Shown: positions 1-8,395 of the stretch, in pieces
Position numbering within the stretch: position 1 is the stretch's first letter
Layout: every line of letters starts with the position of its first letter
Assembly (NCBI GenBank): GCA_026004675.1
Contig: BPJP01000007.1
Location: forward strand, 62,001 to 126,000
Reading direction: 5' to 3'
DNA length: 64,000 nucleotides
Source: Gemmatales bacterium
GTDB lineage: Bacteria; Planctomycetota; Planctomycetia; Gemmatales; Gemmataceae
Notes under the pieces: generated by a model
What the model was told of the DNA's origin: nothing
Databases searched by the model: none
What the model saw: only the letters and a program-made list of their open reading frames with translations
Program-made: the position numbers and the translations under genes

Positions 1-2
1 CA

Positions 3-1331
3 ACCGGCGTGCATCGGCCGCTTCTCGCCGGCGCCCTTTTTTTTCAAAGCCTCGATCAAAACGAGGAATTTGTCCTGGTTACCCTCGACCACTGCCTGTT
101 GTGGGCCAACGACATGGCCGAGATGAACAAGACCGTCAGTTCGGAAGCGGGCGTAGACCAAAACCGGCTTGTGGTGGCCTTCTCGCATACCCACGCTGCC
201 GGCTTGATGGACACGACGCGGGCACATCTTCCCGGAGGTGACCGCATCGCACCCTATCTGAAGGAAGTTGCCCGGACAGTCGCTCGGATCATCAAAGACG
301 CACGCTCGAATGCCCAAAACGCCCGCTTGACTTATGGCAGCGGCAAATGTTCGCTTGCTCGACATCGTGATTTTTGGGATGAACAAAGCGAGCAATTCGT
401 CTGTGGTTTCAATCCTGACGGTCCCGCCGACGACACCGTCACCATTGTTCGTATCGAGGACGACGCGGGAACGTTGTTGGCCACGGTGGTGAATTATGCC
501 TGCCACCCGACGACCTTGGCGTGGGACAACACGCTCATCAGTCCCGATTTCGTTGGTGCTATGCGTGAGGTCGTTGAAATGGCGACCGGAGCGCCCTGCT
601 TTTTTCTGCAAGGGGCTTCTGGCGACCTGGGACCGAAAGTCGGTTTCGTTGGCGATGTCGACGTTGCGGACCGGAATGGCCGGCAGCTAGGGTTCGCCGT
701 CTTGTCCGCATTCGAAGGTTTGCCTCCTTCCAACACACTTTATGAATACACCGGCCCCGTGGTGTCCGGCGCCACCATTGGCACCTGGTCGTACCGCTCT
801 CTTGACGAAGAGAGTCTTCGAAAGAAAGCCGACTGGCGCTTCGTCCGCACGGTTGTCGAATTGCCCTATAAACCCGACTTGCCGAAACGCAGCGAAGTAG
901 AAGCGGACAAGAAACGGTGGCGCGAGGAGGAAGAAGCGGCTCGGCGTGAAGGTGACTGGCGCAAAGCCGGCGCTGCTCGCGCGATGGTCGAGCGCATGGA
1001 CCGTAGTCTGGCACGGATGGAAGGGTTGCCAGCCGGCCCGAATTTTCCGATGCCAGTGTTCCTTACCAAAATCGGCGACGGCATCTGGCTCGCGGTCGAG
1101 GGGGAGCACTACCAGGCTTTCCAGAAAGGTTTAAGAGAACGATTTCCACGGACACCGATTGTTGTGATGACCCTGGCGAACGGTTCAAGGCCGTCGTACT
1201 TGCCGACGGCCGAAACGTACGGCAAGGGAATCTACCAGGAAACGGTGGCGATGCTGGCGCCGGGTTCCCTGGAAAAACTGACCGAGGCAGTGACGGCGAG
1301 CATAGCATCCCTGTTGAACACGGAGGATTGA
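3..1331 (+). CDS. Neutral/alkaline ceramidase-like protein, 5' end outside the window
   Basis: This is the C-terminal part of a protein of the neutral/alkaline non-lysosomal ceramidase type. The reading frame is open to the left edge: the codons before the first GTG (position 9) read T-G and continue smoothly into VHRPL, the usual family context, so the true start lies upstream. Supporting motifs are SHTHAAG and NYACHP, which resemble the zinc-binding histidine stretches of the family, and the conserved GASGDLGP segment. In known members the enzyme hydrolyses the amide bond of ceramides; planctomycete homologues are usually of unknown substrate. The C-terminal part (about residues 270-335) is charged and helical. 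The next gene is convergent, 15 bp away. The family call is fairly safe, the substrate is not. Confidence 0.8.
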   Translation, partial: TGVHRPLLAGALFFQSLDQNEEFVLVTLDHCLLWANDMAEMNKTVSSEAGVDQNRLVVAFSHTHAAGLMDTTRAHLPGGDRIAPYLKEVARTVARIIKDARSNAQNARLTYGSGKCSLARHRDFWDEQSEQFVCGFNPDGPADDTVTIVRIEDDAGTLLATVVNYACHPTTLAWDNTLISPDFVGAMREVVEMATGAPCFFLQGASGDLGPKVGFVGDVDVADRNGRQLGFAVLSAFEGLPPSNTLYEYTGPVVSGATIGTWSYRSLDEESLRKKADWRFVRTVVELPYKPDLPKRSEVEADKKRWREEEEAARREGDWRKAGAARAMVERMDRSLARMEGLPAGPNFPMPVFLTKIGDGIWLAVEGEHYQAFQKGLRERFPRTPIVVMTLANGSRPSYLPTAETYGKGIYQETVAMLAPGSLEKLTEAVTASIASLLNTED

Positions 1332-1346
1332 GAAACCGAACGTTTT

Positions 1347-2576
1347 TCAGGTCACGCGGGCGAAGATTTGCGCAGGCCGAACCGTGCGTGCATTCAAGGC
1401 GGGAATCAGTCCTCCCAGGATTGCGGTCAACACTCCCAGAAGCGGCCCCCACCAGAAAATGTGCCACGGCATGTAGAGAACGGGGAACTCCGGTAAACGA
1501 ATGCCATCCAGCCAAAGGTTGACGATCCCAAAGGTCACGACGGAACCGCCGAAGCCGGCAAGAAAGCCGACTAGGGCGGCTTCGCCAAGGGTGATGGCGA
1601 GGATCTGCCCGACTGAGAATCCCAACACCTTCAACAAAGCCATTTCTCCCTGCCGTTCACGAATCGTAATGCTGAAGGTATTGGCCAGGATCACCGTCAT
1701 GACGATGAGGATCGCAGGCACAAGGAAATACTTGATGCCTGCGAGGATATCTCTGAGCGGCTCCAGGAAACGACTATATGCGGTGGCCTCCGTTTCGCAC
1801 TTCACCGTCGGGTAGTAGTTTTCGATCAGCACGCCACCCTTAAGGGCACTCTCGCGATCGTCGAAGCGGAGCCAAAGGTAGGTAATTTTCCCCTGTTTTT
1901 CGTTGTAATGCTGTTCAAGAAGACGATCCCAGGTTTCGTAGTCGAGGAAGGCGACTTCGCTCCAGCGGTTGTCTTCTGGGATTTCGCCGACGATTTCGAA
2001 CGGCACCTGGATGGGCGTTCGCAAGACGCCGGCGCGATGCGAAGTCGACCACGCCGTGAAAACGCTGCCGACCTCTTTTTTGAGGCGTTTCATGCGCACC
2101 CGGCCCATCACGATCGGCACATTGCCCCCGGGTCCTCTTAGCCGATCCACGTATTGCTGTGGAAAATCCTGCAAATCTTCGGTCATCTGGGCGATCTTTT
2201 CGGGGTAGCACGCGACGGTGAAAAAAATCTGGTCCGGGTCTTTCAATTCCTTGTCGAGCGTGAAGATGGCGAAATGCCAGATGTTGAAATGTTCGGGCTG
2301 ATAGCCTCGGATCTTCCGGAGTGCCTGGTTCAGTTGGCTTCCTCGCGCCGTGATATTGTCAGCGATTCGGCGATCGAAAGGGCGAAGCAGGCCGTAACGT
2401 TCCGTAATGAGTAGGCGAACGTCCCGGTTTTTTTCCGTGACCAGTTCATCGAGAAACATCAAGACCGTCACGATCATGCTGAAGACAGCCACCAGAGCGA
2501 CGACCGCCAATGACGTCAAGACCGTTCGCAAGCGATTGCGCCGCAGGTTCTTCAAAGCCAGGAGAAAAATGGACAT
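1347..2576 (-). CDS. FtsX/MacB-like ABC transporter permease
   Basis: Predicted inner-membrane permease subunit of an ABC transporter of the FtsX/MacB/DevC type. It has one N-terminal membrane segment after the basic stretch LKNLRRNRLRT, a large extracytoplasmic domain (about residues 45-260), and three C-terminal membrane segments with the typical motif RERQGEMALLKVLGFS between the first two. Length (409 aa) fits the family. The start was set at the ATG at 2576 (MSIFLLALKNLRR) because family members begin just before this stretch; an in-frame ATG at 2618 would add 14 unconserved residues. No ATP-binding subunit or periplasmic adaptor lies next to it, so its partner must be encoded elsewhere. 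The cargo is unknown. Confidence 0.85.
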   Translation of the reverse strand: MSIFLLALKNLRRNRLRTVLTSLAVVALVAVFSMIVTVLMFLDELVTEKNRDVRLLITERYGLLRPFDRRIADNITARGSQLNQALRKIRGYQPEHFNIWHFAIFTLDKELKDPDQIFFTVACYPEKIAQMTEDLQDFPQQYVDRLRGPGGNVPIVMGRVRMKRLKKEVGSVFTAWSTSHRAGVLRTPIQVPFEIVGEIPEDNRWSEVAFLDYETWDRLLEQHYNEKQGKITYLWLRFDDRESALKGGVLIENYYPTVKCETEATAYSRFLEPLRDILAGIKYFLVPAILIVMTVILANTFSITIRERQGEMALLKVLGFSVGQILAITLGEAALVGFLAGFGGSVVTFGIVNLWLDGIRLPEFPVLYMPWHIFWWGPLLGVLTAILGGLIPALNARTVRPAQIFARVT

Positions 2577-2635
2577 GGTCACCTGTATGAAATCCTTTTT
2601 CGAGACGGCAACGGCCAATCGATCAACGGCAGCCG

Positions 2636-2664
2636 TTGCCGATCGTGCGGTTTCGCCTTAAACT
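2636..2664 (+). promoter_or_regulatory. Possible sigma-70-type promoter, leaderless arrangement
   Basis: TTGCCG at 2636-2641 and TAAACT at 2659-2664 are separated by 17 bp and match the -35 and -10 consensus at four of six positions each. A transcript would begin about 7 bp later, just before the ATG at 2674. That gene has no visible ribosome-binding site, so a leaderless mRNA is plausible. Evidence is pattern only. Confidence 0.35.
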
Positions 2665-2673
2665 GCCACTCTT

Positions 2674-3786
2674 ATGAAGATCACCGAAATCAAAACCGTT
2701 CCCCTTCGTGGTGGCACGCATGATCATGGCTGGCCCGGCGGGACCGACCCCAACGCCCAGCACAATACTATTCTAGAGGTCCGAACGGACGAAGGGATAA
2801 CGGGAATCGGCAGTTGCTACACGACTCAGGCGCTGGTCGAGGGAGCACTGGATCTCCTTCGCCCTCACCTCATCGGCGAACACGCACTGGAACCCGAACG
2901 CGTTACGGAAAAACTTCGCCAAACGATGTTCTGGTTCGGTCGTGGCGGCGCGGTCGAACATGCCATCAGTGGCATCGATATCGCTTTATGGGATCTGTGT
3001 GGCAAAGCGCTTGGCCAGCCGGTTGCTCGCCTGCTGGGCGGCATCTACCGCGACCGCATCAAGCCGTACGCGTCGATCTTGTTCGACGAACCCGCCAGGC
3101 TCCGCGATAAATTGCAGGAGCAAGTTGCTCGCGGCTTTCGTGCCATCAAGATGGGATGGAGACCGTTCGGCAGAGTCAGCAGCAAATTCGATGAGGAATT
3201 GATGCAAGTGGCCCGCGATGCGGTCGGGGCAGACGTTGAGCTGATGGTCGATGCCGGGGGAAGCGAACAATTCTGGCCGCACGGCGTTCGCTGGGCTGTG
3301 AACACCGCCCGCATGCTGGCTAATTACGATGTTTCCTGGTTCGAAGAAGCTCTCGTTCCGGATGATGTGGAAGGCTTTCTGGAATTGCGGCAAAACTCTC
3401 CCGTGCCAATCGCGACCGGCGAATGCCTGACGAGGCGGCAAACCTTCCAGCCTTTCTTAGAGCGACGCGCGGTTGACATTATCCAACCCGACGTGACCAA
3501 GTGCGGCGGCCTTACCGAAGCCAAACGCATCGGCTGGACGGCCTACGATCATGGCATCCTGCTGGTGCCGCATGGCTGGAATACCGCGATCGGCGTGGCT
3601 GCCGACCTGGCACTGACGGCGGCTATGCCCGTCGCCCGCTGGATCGAATACCAAACCGGCGTACCGTACATCGAAGAATTGATCGAGCCGCCTTTTCGGC
3701 TAGACGACGACGGCATGCTCCGCGTTCCCGAAGGTCCAGGGTTGGGCATCCAACTCAACCCGGAAGTTATCGCCAGAATGTCGTAG
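2674..3786 (+). CDS. Mandelate racemase/muconate lactonizing enzyme family protein
   Basis: Enolase-superfamily enzyme of 370 residues, the usual length. The N-terminal capping domain (about 1-125) is followed by the TIM-barrel domain. Probable active-site residues are visible: K159 in AIKMGW, metal ligands D193 (VDAGG), E224 (WFEE) and E250 (ATGE), and H300 (VPHGW). This set fits the mandelate racemase and sugar-acid dehydratase branches, which abstract a proton alpha to a carboxylate; the exact substrate cannot be read from the sequence. There is no Shine-Dalgarno sequence before the ATG, and a possible promoter lies immediately upstream, so translation may be leaderless. The LamG-domain gene downstream is convergent. 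No sugar-acid transporter or kinase is nearby. Confidence 0.88.
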   Translation: MKITEIKTVPLRGGTHDHGWPGGTDPNAQHNTILEVRTDEGITGIGSCYTTQALVEGALDLLRPHLIGEHALEPERVTEKLRQTMFWFGRGGAVEHAISGIDIALWDLCGKALGQPVARLLGGIYRDRIKPYASILFDEPARLRDKLQEQVARGFRAIKMGWRPFGRVSSKFDEELMQVARDAVGADVELMVDAGGSEQFWPHGVRWAVNTARMLANYDVSWFEEALVPDDVEGFLELRQNSPVPIATGECLTRRQTFQPFLERRAVDIIQPDVTKCGGLTEAKRIGWTAYDHGILLVPHGWNTAIGVAADLALTAAMPVARWIEYQTGVPYIEELIEPPFRLDDDGMLRVPEGPGLGIQLNPEVIARMS

Positions 3787-3813
3787 CCGTCCTCGTCGGC
3801 CAGCGAGTTGGTG

Positions 3814-4614
3814 TCACTTTTTCTTCAGTGACGCCAAGCCACCAGGATGGTCTCGTAGCCAGCATACCTCATCGGCATTCAACATGCGATTGAAGATCGC
3901 CAACTCGTCGAGCAGCCCGATATAGCTGACCGCGACATAGATGCCCGTTTTGTCAAGTTCCCATTCCATCGCCAGTTCGCGACCCGCGATTTCCCCCATG
4001 AGCTGGCCGTCGATATAGAGAGCAGCACGTGCATCCGGTTGGCCGGTATCGAAATTCTCCCAGGCGCAAACAAGATGGTGCCAGTCCCCTTCTTTGAAAT
4101 CGACCTGTCTGACCCAGATCATCGGAGCGTCGGGATCGGCATTGCCATATCGTCTTCCCCCTGGTCTGACAACGGGAATGGTACCCATACGCATGTCACG
4201 CGGTTGGTTGTCATTGAAATCGATCCAAATACCACCATCGAGAGCATTTTTTTGTGTTATTTGAACGGGATCGCAGAACGGAGTCTTCAAAAGCTCGTTC
4301 GGATCCGTGTTCAGCCAAAAGGAAAGGGTGCCCGCCCAACCACCGGTTCGGAAAGGCAGGTTTCCCAGGCCAGGAAAGTAGATTCGACCGTAGTTTTCGA
4401 GGACGTCGACAGCTTCGAGACAGCCGCCATGGACACCTTCGTCTTTGACGATGCGAAAAACGTTCGGGTCGTAGCCTTCGGTATGGACCTGGTGGTCGGG
4501 TTCGGCAGGTGGACCGATTCGGGTTTTGGGAGTCAATGTGCCATGGCCAACGTCGCCGCTAATGTCGTCGTCGAACGACGCATAAAACGTAACAGCATCG
4601 AGAATCGACTTCAT
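3814..4614 (-). CDS. LamG/concanavalin A-like domain protein
   Basis: A 266-residue protein made almost entirely of a LamG-type jelly-roll domain. Typical pieces are FYASFDDD near the start, GTLSFWLNTDPNE in the middle, the GDWHHLVCAWENF strand and the ALYIDGQL strand, and a C-terminal LLDELAIFNRML segment. Such domains bind carbohydrate or act as spacers. No signal peptide is seen with the chosen start at 4614 (MKSILDAVTFY); longer in-frame versions add a basic, low-complexity stretch that looks non-coding. The upstream neighbour (small ORF and senA) is divergent. Function unknown; possibly cytoplasmic or exported by an unrecognised route. Confidence 0.75.
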   Translation of the reverse strand: MKSILDAVTFYASFDDDISGDVGHGTLTPKTRIGPPAEPDHQVHTEGYDPNVFRIVKDEGVHGGCLEAVDVLENYGRIYFPGLGNLPFRTGGWAGTLSFWLNTDPNELLKTPFCDPVQITQKNALDGGIWIDFNDNQPRDMRMGTIPVVRPGGRRYGNADPDAPMIWVRQVDFKEGDWHHLVCAWENFDTGQPDARAALYIDGQLMGEIAGRELAMEWELDKTGIYVAVSYIGLLDELAIFNRMLNADEVCWLRDHPGGLASLKKK

Positions 4615-4714
4615 TGCCTGGCTCCGTCGTCGGGGCGATCCATGAAACCGCAAGGGGAATGCTGCCAACATTGGCCGTTGGCGAAACCATAACACAACAC
4701 GAACGACTTGTCAC

Positions 4715-4903
4715 ATGGCTATCAGAAGCTTCGCACGAAATGGTATCCGTTCCGCCAAGTGCCGGTGCGAAGGAGCCGTGCGCAACGGTGTCATCGTGCT
4801 CGATCCGCCGGGCCAGATGCGGGAGGGAACGAGGGTGCAGATTCTGCCCGAATCGCCATCCCAGGCTGCATTCCAGATTGCCAAGGAATCGCTCATGCGA
4901 TAG
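4715..4903 (+). CDS. Small hypothetical protein with AF2212/DUF104-like segment
   Basis: A 62-residue ORF. Its central part, RNGVIVLDPPGQMREGTRV, resembles the short beta-hairpin segment of small planctomycete proteins related to the AF2212/DUF104 group, some of which are antitoxins. The N-terminal 18 residues are basic and less convincing; the gene could start later, at the GTG of the RNGV segment. It lies 49 bp before senA on the same strand and could be co-transcribed with it. No toxin partner is visible. The call rests on a short similarity recalled from memory, so it is tentative. Confidence 0.4.
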   Translation: MAIRSFARNGIRSAKCRCEGAVRNGVIVLDPPGQMREGTRVQILPESPSQAAFQIAKESLMR

Positions 4904-4952
4904 GCACCCGGGCATTGTTGACACAGCTTTGTTTTCCCGGCAAGATCATGGC

Positions 4953-6248
4953 ATGGACGTCGTTGAAGCACCTGAGATTACGGGCATTTCTCCTGCGACC
5001 CTCGTGCAGTGGTTGATGTGCGCCCGGCAGCGTACCTTAGCGTCGATTGAGGACCTCAGCGATGAGCAGCTGATCGGGCCACAACTGGAGATTGTCAATC
5101 CGCTGCTTTGGGAGATCGGCCATCTGGCGTGGTTTTACGAAAAGTGGTTGTTGCGGGAGGGGGGAAAACTGCCCTCGTTGCGTGCTGACGCCGATGCGCT
5201 TTACGATTCGATTTCTGTCCACCACGACAGCCGTTGGCGATTGCCTCTGCCGAGCCGACGCGAGACGCTGGCGTACATGCAGCAGGTGTTGGATCGCGTT
5301 GTGGACATCGTCGACGCTGGTCCGACGCCTCGACAAACATATTTTGTTCTTTTGAGTCTTTTTCATGAGGATATGCATGTCGAGGCGTTCGCCTATTCCC
5401 GTCAGACTTTGGGATATCCGCCGCCATCCTATTTGCCCGCTCAGCCAATAGAAGAAGGCAGTCCATGGCCGGGCGATGTGGAAATTGCTGGAGGAACTTA
5501 TGTTTTGGGGGCGCGTCGAGGGACGGGGTTTGTATTCGACAATGAGAAGTGGGCGCACGAAGTAGAGTTGAAGCCATTCAAGATCGCTCGTGCTGCGGTG
5601 ACGCAAGCCGAGTTTGCAGCGTTCGTCGACGACGGCGGCTACCTGGAACGCCGCTGGTGGGACGACGAAGGCTGGAACTGGCGAACACAGCAGCAAGCGG
5701 AACATCCAGTTTATTGGCGAAAGGAAGGGGGCTGCTGGCAGAGACGGCACTTTGATCAGTGGGTCGGCCTGGAACCGCACTGTCCGATGTTGCACGTGAA
5801 CTGGTACGAAGCCCAGGCGTATTGCCGCTGGGCGAAAAGGAGGCTGCCCACTGAGGCGGAATGGGAGTGTGCTGCTCGGGGATTCGGAGAGAACCGACGT
5901 TTTCCGTGGGGTGACGACCTGCCCACGAAACGCCATGCGAACGTCGATGCCTTCCAACCTTTTTGTGTTGCCGTCTCCTCGTGCCCGGCAGGAGATAGTT
6001 GGGCAGGATGTCGCCAGATGATTGGAAACGTTTGGGAATGGACTGCGAGTCCATTTTTGCCTTATCCCGGTTTTTCGCCCGATCCCTACCGAGAATATTC
6101 CGTTCCCTGGTTCAAGACGCACAAGGTTCTGCGGGGGGGCTGCTGGCTGACGCCTGCGCGGACGCTGCGCAACACGTGGCGGAATTACTATCTTCCCCAT
6201 CGGCGAGATGTTTGGGCCGGCTTTCGCACCTGTTCGCTCGAATCATGA
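4953..6248 (+). CDS. senA: Selenoneine synthase SenA (EgtB-like)
   Basis: A 431-residue protein of the EgtB/SenA family: an N-terminal DinB-like helical domain (about 15-150) and a C-terminal formylglycine-generating-enzyme-type fold (about 170-430). The iron ligands are visible: H57 (EIGHLAW) and H138/H142 in the HX3HXE motif HEDMHVE. The FGE-fold motifs LPTEAEWE and MIGNVWEWTAS, and the RGGCW and AGFRTC motifs near the C terminus, are intact. In the selenoneine pathway SenA joins a selenosugar to hercynine oxidatively. The SenA assignment over EgtB rests mainly on the next gene, which overlaps by 4 bp (ATGA) and reads as SenB. The start at 4953 matches the family N terminus; no strong ribosome-binding site is visible. 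A true EgtB role in ergothioneine synthesis is the main alternative. Confidence 0.85.
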   Translation: MDVVEAPEITGISPATLVQWLMCARQRTLASIEDLSDEQLIGPQLEIVNPLLWEIGHLAWFYEKWLLREGGKLPSLRADADALYDSISVHHDSRWRLPLPSRRETLAYMQQVLDRVVDIVDAGPTPRQTYFVLLSLFHEDMHVEAFAYSRQTLGYPPPSYLPAQPIEEGSPWPGDVEIAGGTYVLGARRGTGFVFDNEKWAHEVELKPFKIARAAVTQAEFAAFVDDGGYLERRWWDDEGWNWRTQQQAEHPVYWRKEGGCWQRRHFDQWVGLEPHCPMLHVNWYEAQAYCRWAKRRLPTEAEWECAARGFGENRRFPWGDDLPTKRHANVDAFQPFCVAVSSCPAGDSWAGCRQMIGNVWEWTASPFLPYPGFSPDPYREYSVPWFKTHKVLRGGCWLTPARTLRNTWRNYYLPHRRDVWAGFRTCSLES

Positions 6249-7207
6249 GAATCGTCATTGTTACTCCCGCGCCGCCCGGCTCCAGAGCAGGGAACCGCGT
6301 GACGGCGTTGCGCTGGGCGAAACTGTTGCGATCGTTGGGGCATCGAGTCACGGTGTGCAGCGAATATCATGGCCGCCGCTACGACCTCCTGATTGCGTTG
6401 CATGCGTCGAAGAGCTTTGCCGCCATGAAAGCGGCACGGGAAAAAGCACCCGACATGCCGATCGTCCTTGCTTTGACCGGGACCGATCTTTACGGCGCGA
6501 TCCACACGGATGCCAATGCCCAAAAAGCCCTGCATTGGGCGAAGCGTTTGATATTGCTGCAACCCAAAGGCATCGACGAACTGCCGCGACCGCTGCGCCG
6601 CCGTGCGCGTGTCATCTACCAGTCAGTCGACCCGCCCCGTGTCAAGGGAAAGCCGAAAAACGACGATTTCAGAGTCTGCGTCATCGGCCATCTGCGCCCT
6701 GTGAAAGACCCGATGCGCACGGCGTGGGCGGCCCGCTTGTTGCCCGAGGAATCGCGTATCCGTGTTCTCCATATCGGCTCTGCCCTGACGGAAGAACTGG
6801 CCGATGCCGCCCGCCACGAACAGGAGACCAATCCTCGCTATCGCTGGCTCGGTGAGCTTCCCCGCACCAAGGCTCTGCAGATTCTGGCGACATGCCATCT
6901 TTTGTCGCTTACTTCCAAATCCGAGGGAGGCGCTAATGTGATCTCCGAGGCGTTGATGGTCGATGTCCCCGTGGTCTCGTCACGCATCGACGGTTCCATC
7001 GGTCTGCTGGGAAAAAGCTATCCCGGCTATTTCCCCTACGCCGACACACAGGCCCTTGCTGATTTGATGTACCGGGCGGAAAAGGATTCTCGGTTTTACA
7101 AGCGGTTGCAAAACGCATGTCGGCGCAAGCGGCATCTGTTCGAGCCTGAAGAAGAACGCCGACGTTGGAAGGAAGTGCTGGCCGAACTGTTGCCAGACGT
7201 GAAATGA
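6245..7207 (+). CDS. senB: Selenosugar synthase SenB (TIGR04348-type glycosyltransferase)
   Basis: A 320-residue GT4-fold glycosyltransferase of the family first named TIGR04348, now SenB. Recognisable blocks are IVTPAPPGSRAGNRVTALRW at the N terminus, LALTGTDLY, ARVIYQS, VCVIGHLRPVKDP, YRWLGELP, SEGGANVISEAL, SSRIDGSIGLLG and PGYFP. In the described pathway SenB makes a seleno-sugar from a UDP-sugar and selenophosphate, which SenA then uses. The ATG at 6245 overlaps the senA stop (ATGA), indicating translational coupling. The third pathway enzyme, a selenophosphate synthetase (SenC/SelD), and a hercynine-forming EgtD are not in this window, so they would have to be elsewhere. Family assignment is strong; the chemistry in this organism is inferred. 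Confidence 0.88.
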   Translation: MRIVIVTPAPPGSRAGNRVTALRWAKLLRSLGHRVTVCSEYHGRRYDLLIALHASKSFAAMKAAREKAPDMPIVLALTGTDLYGAIHTDANAQKALHWAKRLILLQPKGIDELPRPLRRRARVIYQSVDPPRVKGKPKNDDFRVCVIGHLRPVKDPMRTAWAARLLPEESRIRVLHIGSALTEELADAARHEQETNPRYRWLGELPRTKALQILATCHLLSLTSKSEGGANVISEALMVDVPVVSSRIDGSIGLLGKSYPGYFPYADTQALADLMYRAEKDSRFYKRLQNACRRKRHLFEPEEERRRWKEVLAELLPDVK

Positions 7208-7230
7208 AAGAAAAGGGGCCAATGTTCTGG

Positions 7231-8175
7231 CTATTTCTTTGGCCTGTCCAAATAGACTTCGATCAACGACCGGCGGCGTTCGCGTTCGAGCAGTTTTTGC
7301 ATCAGTTCCGCGGCAGCCATTTCACGGACTTCATGACGCACATCTTCGAAGCGTGATGGAACGCCCGGCTTTTGGTCGGTGACCATCAGCAGATGAAAAC
7401 CCAGATCGGTTTCGATGACGTCGCTGATTTGTCCAGGTTGCAGGGAAAAGGCGGTTTTGGCGATGGTCTCGTGGACGGCAAATTTGCGCGGAAAATAGCC
7501 CAGATCGCCGCCACGTTCCCCTGTCGGGCAATGCGAGAATTTCCTGGCAGCCTCGGCAAAGTCGATCTTCCCAGCCAGAATATCCGCACGCAGAGCTTGC
7601 AACCTGGAGCGGATCGCCTCCTTTTGCTTCTTTGACGCAGTCGCCGAAACCCGGATCAAGATATGGCTCGCTCGCACGTTCACCTGATCAAAGTAATCCC
7701 GGTTTTCCTCGTAATAACGCCGCAATTCTTCTTCCGGCAGTTTCGAGTCCACGTAGCCTACCCACTGCAACATGCGCACCACGCTCGCGCGCAGCTGTTT
7801 TTCCGTCATGCCCTGGCTGCGGCAAAATTGCTCCAGCGTCTGGTTTTTCGACCGCAGACTTTCCTCCAGTCGTTGCAGCCAGCGATCGACCTGAGCACGA
7901 GAGACACGAGGCCCATGGATTTGCAAGTACTGGCGCAGCAAGGCGTCATCGATCAGCATGTCCAGAACTTCGCTTTGCACTTCGTGACGCTCGGCCGCTG
8001 ACAGATCAGCTGGGATGAGACGCTCGCGCAACACAGCATCGACATCCGCCTGGGTGATGACTTCGCCATTGACCTTGGCAGCCGGTTTGATCTTGTCCGC
8101 GGGCGCGTCGGCGAGGATTGCCGAACCAGCCAGCATTCCCAGGCCAACCCAGACCCAACTCCCCTTTCGTCTCAT
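7231..8175 (-). CDS. Peptidyl-prolyl cis-trans isomerase, PpiC/SurA type
   Basis: A 314-residue exported parvulin-type foldase. After a signal peptide (MRRKGSWVWVGLGMLAGSAILA) comes a SurA-like N-terminal helical part with the phrase KVNGEVITQADVDAVLRER, then a parvulin domain (about 165-285) with RASHILIR, FSHCPTGERGGDLGYF and GQISDVIETDLGFHLL. Such proteins assist folding of outer-membrane or periplasmic proteins. Start at 8175 is supported by GAAGGAGCG seven bases upstream; the open frame extends further upstream, but without signal-peptide character. It is convergent with senB. It may accompany the TolC-like genes on the same strand, though a terminator hairpin lies between them. Confidence 0.88.
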   Translation of the reverse strand: MRRKGSWVWVGLGMLAGSAILADAPADKIKPAAKVNGEVITQADVDAVLRERLIPADLSAAERHEVQSEVLDMLIDDALLRQYLQIHGPRVSRAQVDRWLQRLEESLRSKNQTLEQFCRSQGMTEKQLRASVVRMLQWVGYVDSKLPEEELRRYYEENRDYFDQVNVRASHILIRVSATASKKQKEAIRSRLQALRADILAGKIDFAEAARKFSHCPTGERGGDLGYFPRKFAVHETIAKTAFSLQPGQISDVIETDLGFHLLMVTDQKPGVPSRFEDVRHEVREMAAAELMQKLLERERRRSLIEVYLDRPKK

Positions 8176-8321
8176 GTATCGCTCCTTCGCGTCTAGCCCA
8201 CGCCAACGCCTTATACCCTGGCACGAAATGCAGTGCAATATGGAGCGAATTGGTCCGCGGCTGGTCACCACGTCGAGGATTGTCTTGCATGTATCGGCGA
8301 ATGCTTTTGTCGGGCAGCAAG

Positions 8322-8370
8322 CAAGAAACAGCGACGGCACGGCAGGGAAACGCCTGTCGTGCCGTCGCTT
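8322..8370 (-). terminator. Intrinsic terminator downstream of the PhnD-like gene
   Basis: Arms 8330-8346 and 8353-8369 form a 17-bp stem with one mismatch and a 6-nt loop. Read on the minus strand, the stem is followed by GTTTCTTGC, a modest U-tract. It lies 26 bp after the stop of the binding-protein gene ending at 8396. Confidence 0.75.
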
Positions 8371-8395
8371 TGTCGATCATGAATTGATCGGCGAA

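Noticed and set aside
5037-6200. 387-codon minus-strand open frame opposite senA
   Set aside because: Antisense shadow of a gene with clear motifs; its translation is low in recognisable structure.
4953-6248. SenA considered as a formylglycine-generating enzyme for the sulfatase at 16-17.4 kb
   Set aside because: The FGE-type fold is preceded by a DinB-like domain with the iron-binding HX3HXE motif, and the gene overlaps senB; this is the EgtB/SenA architecture.
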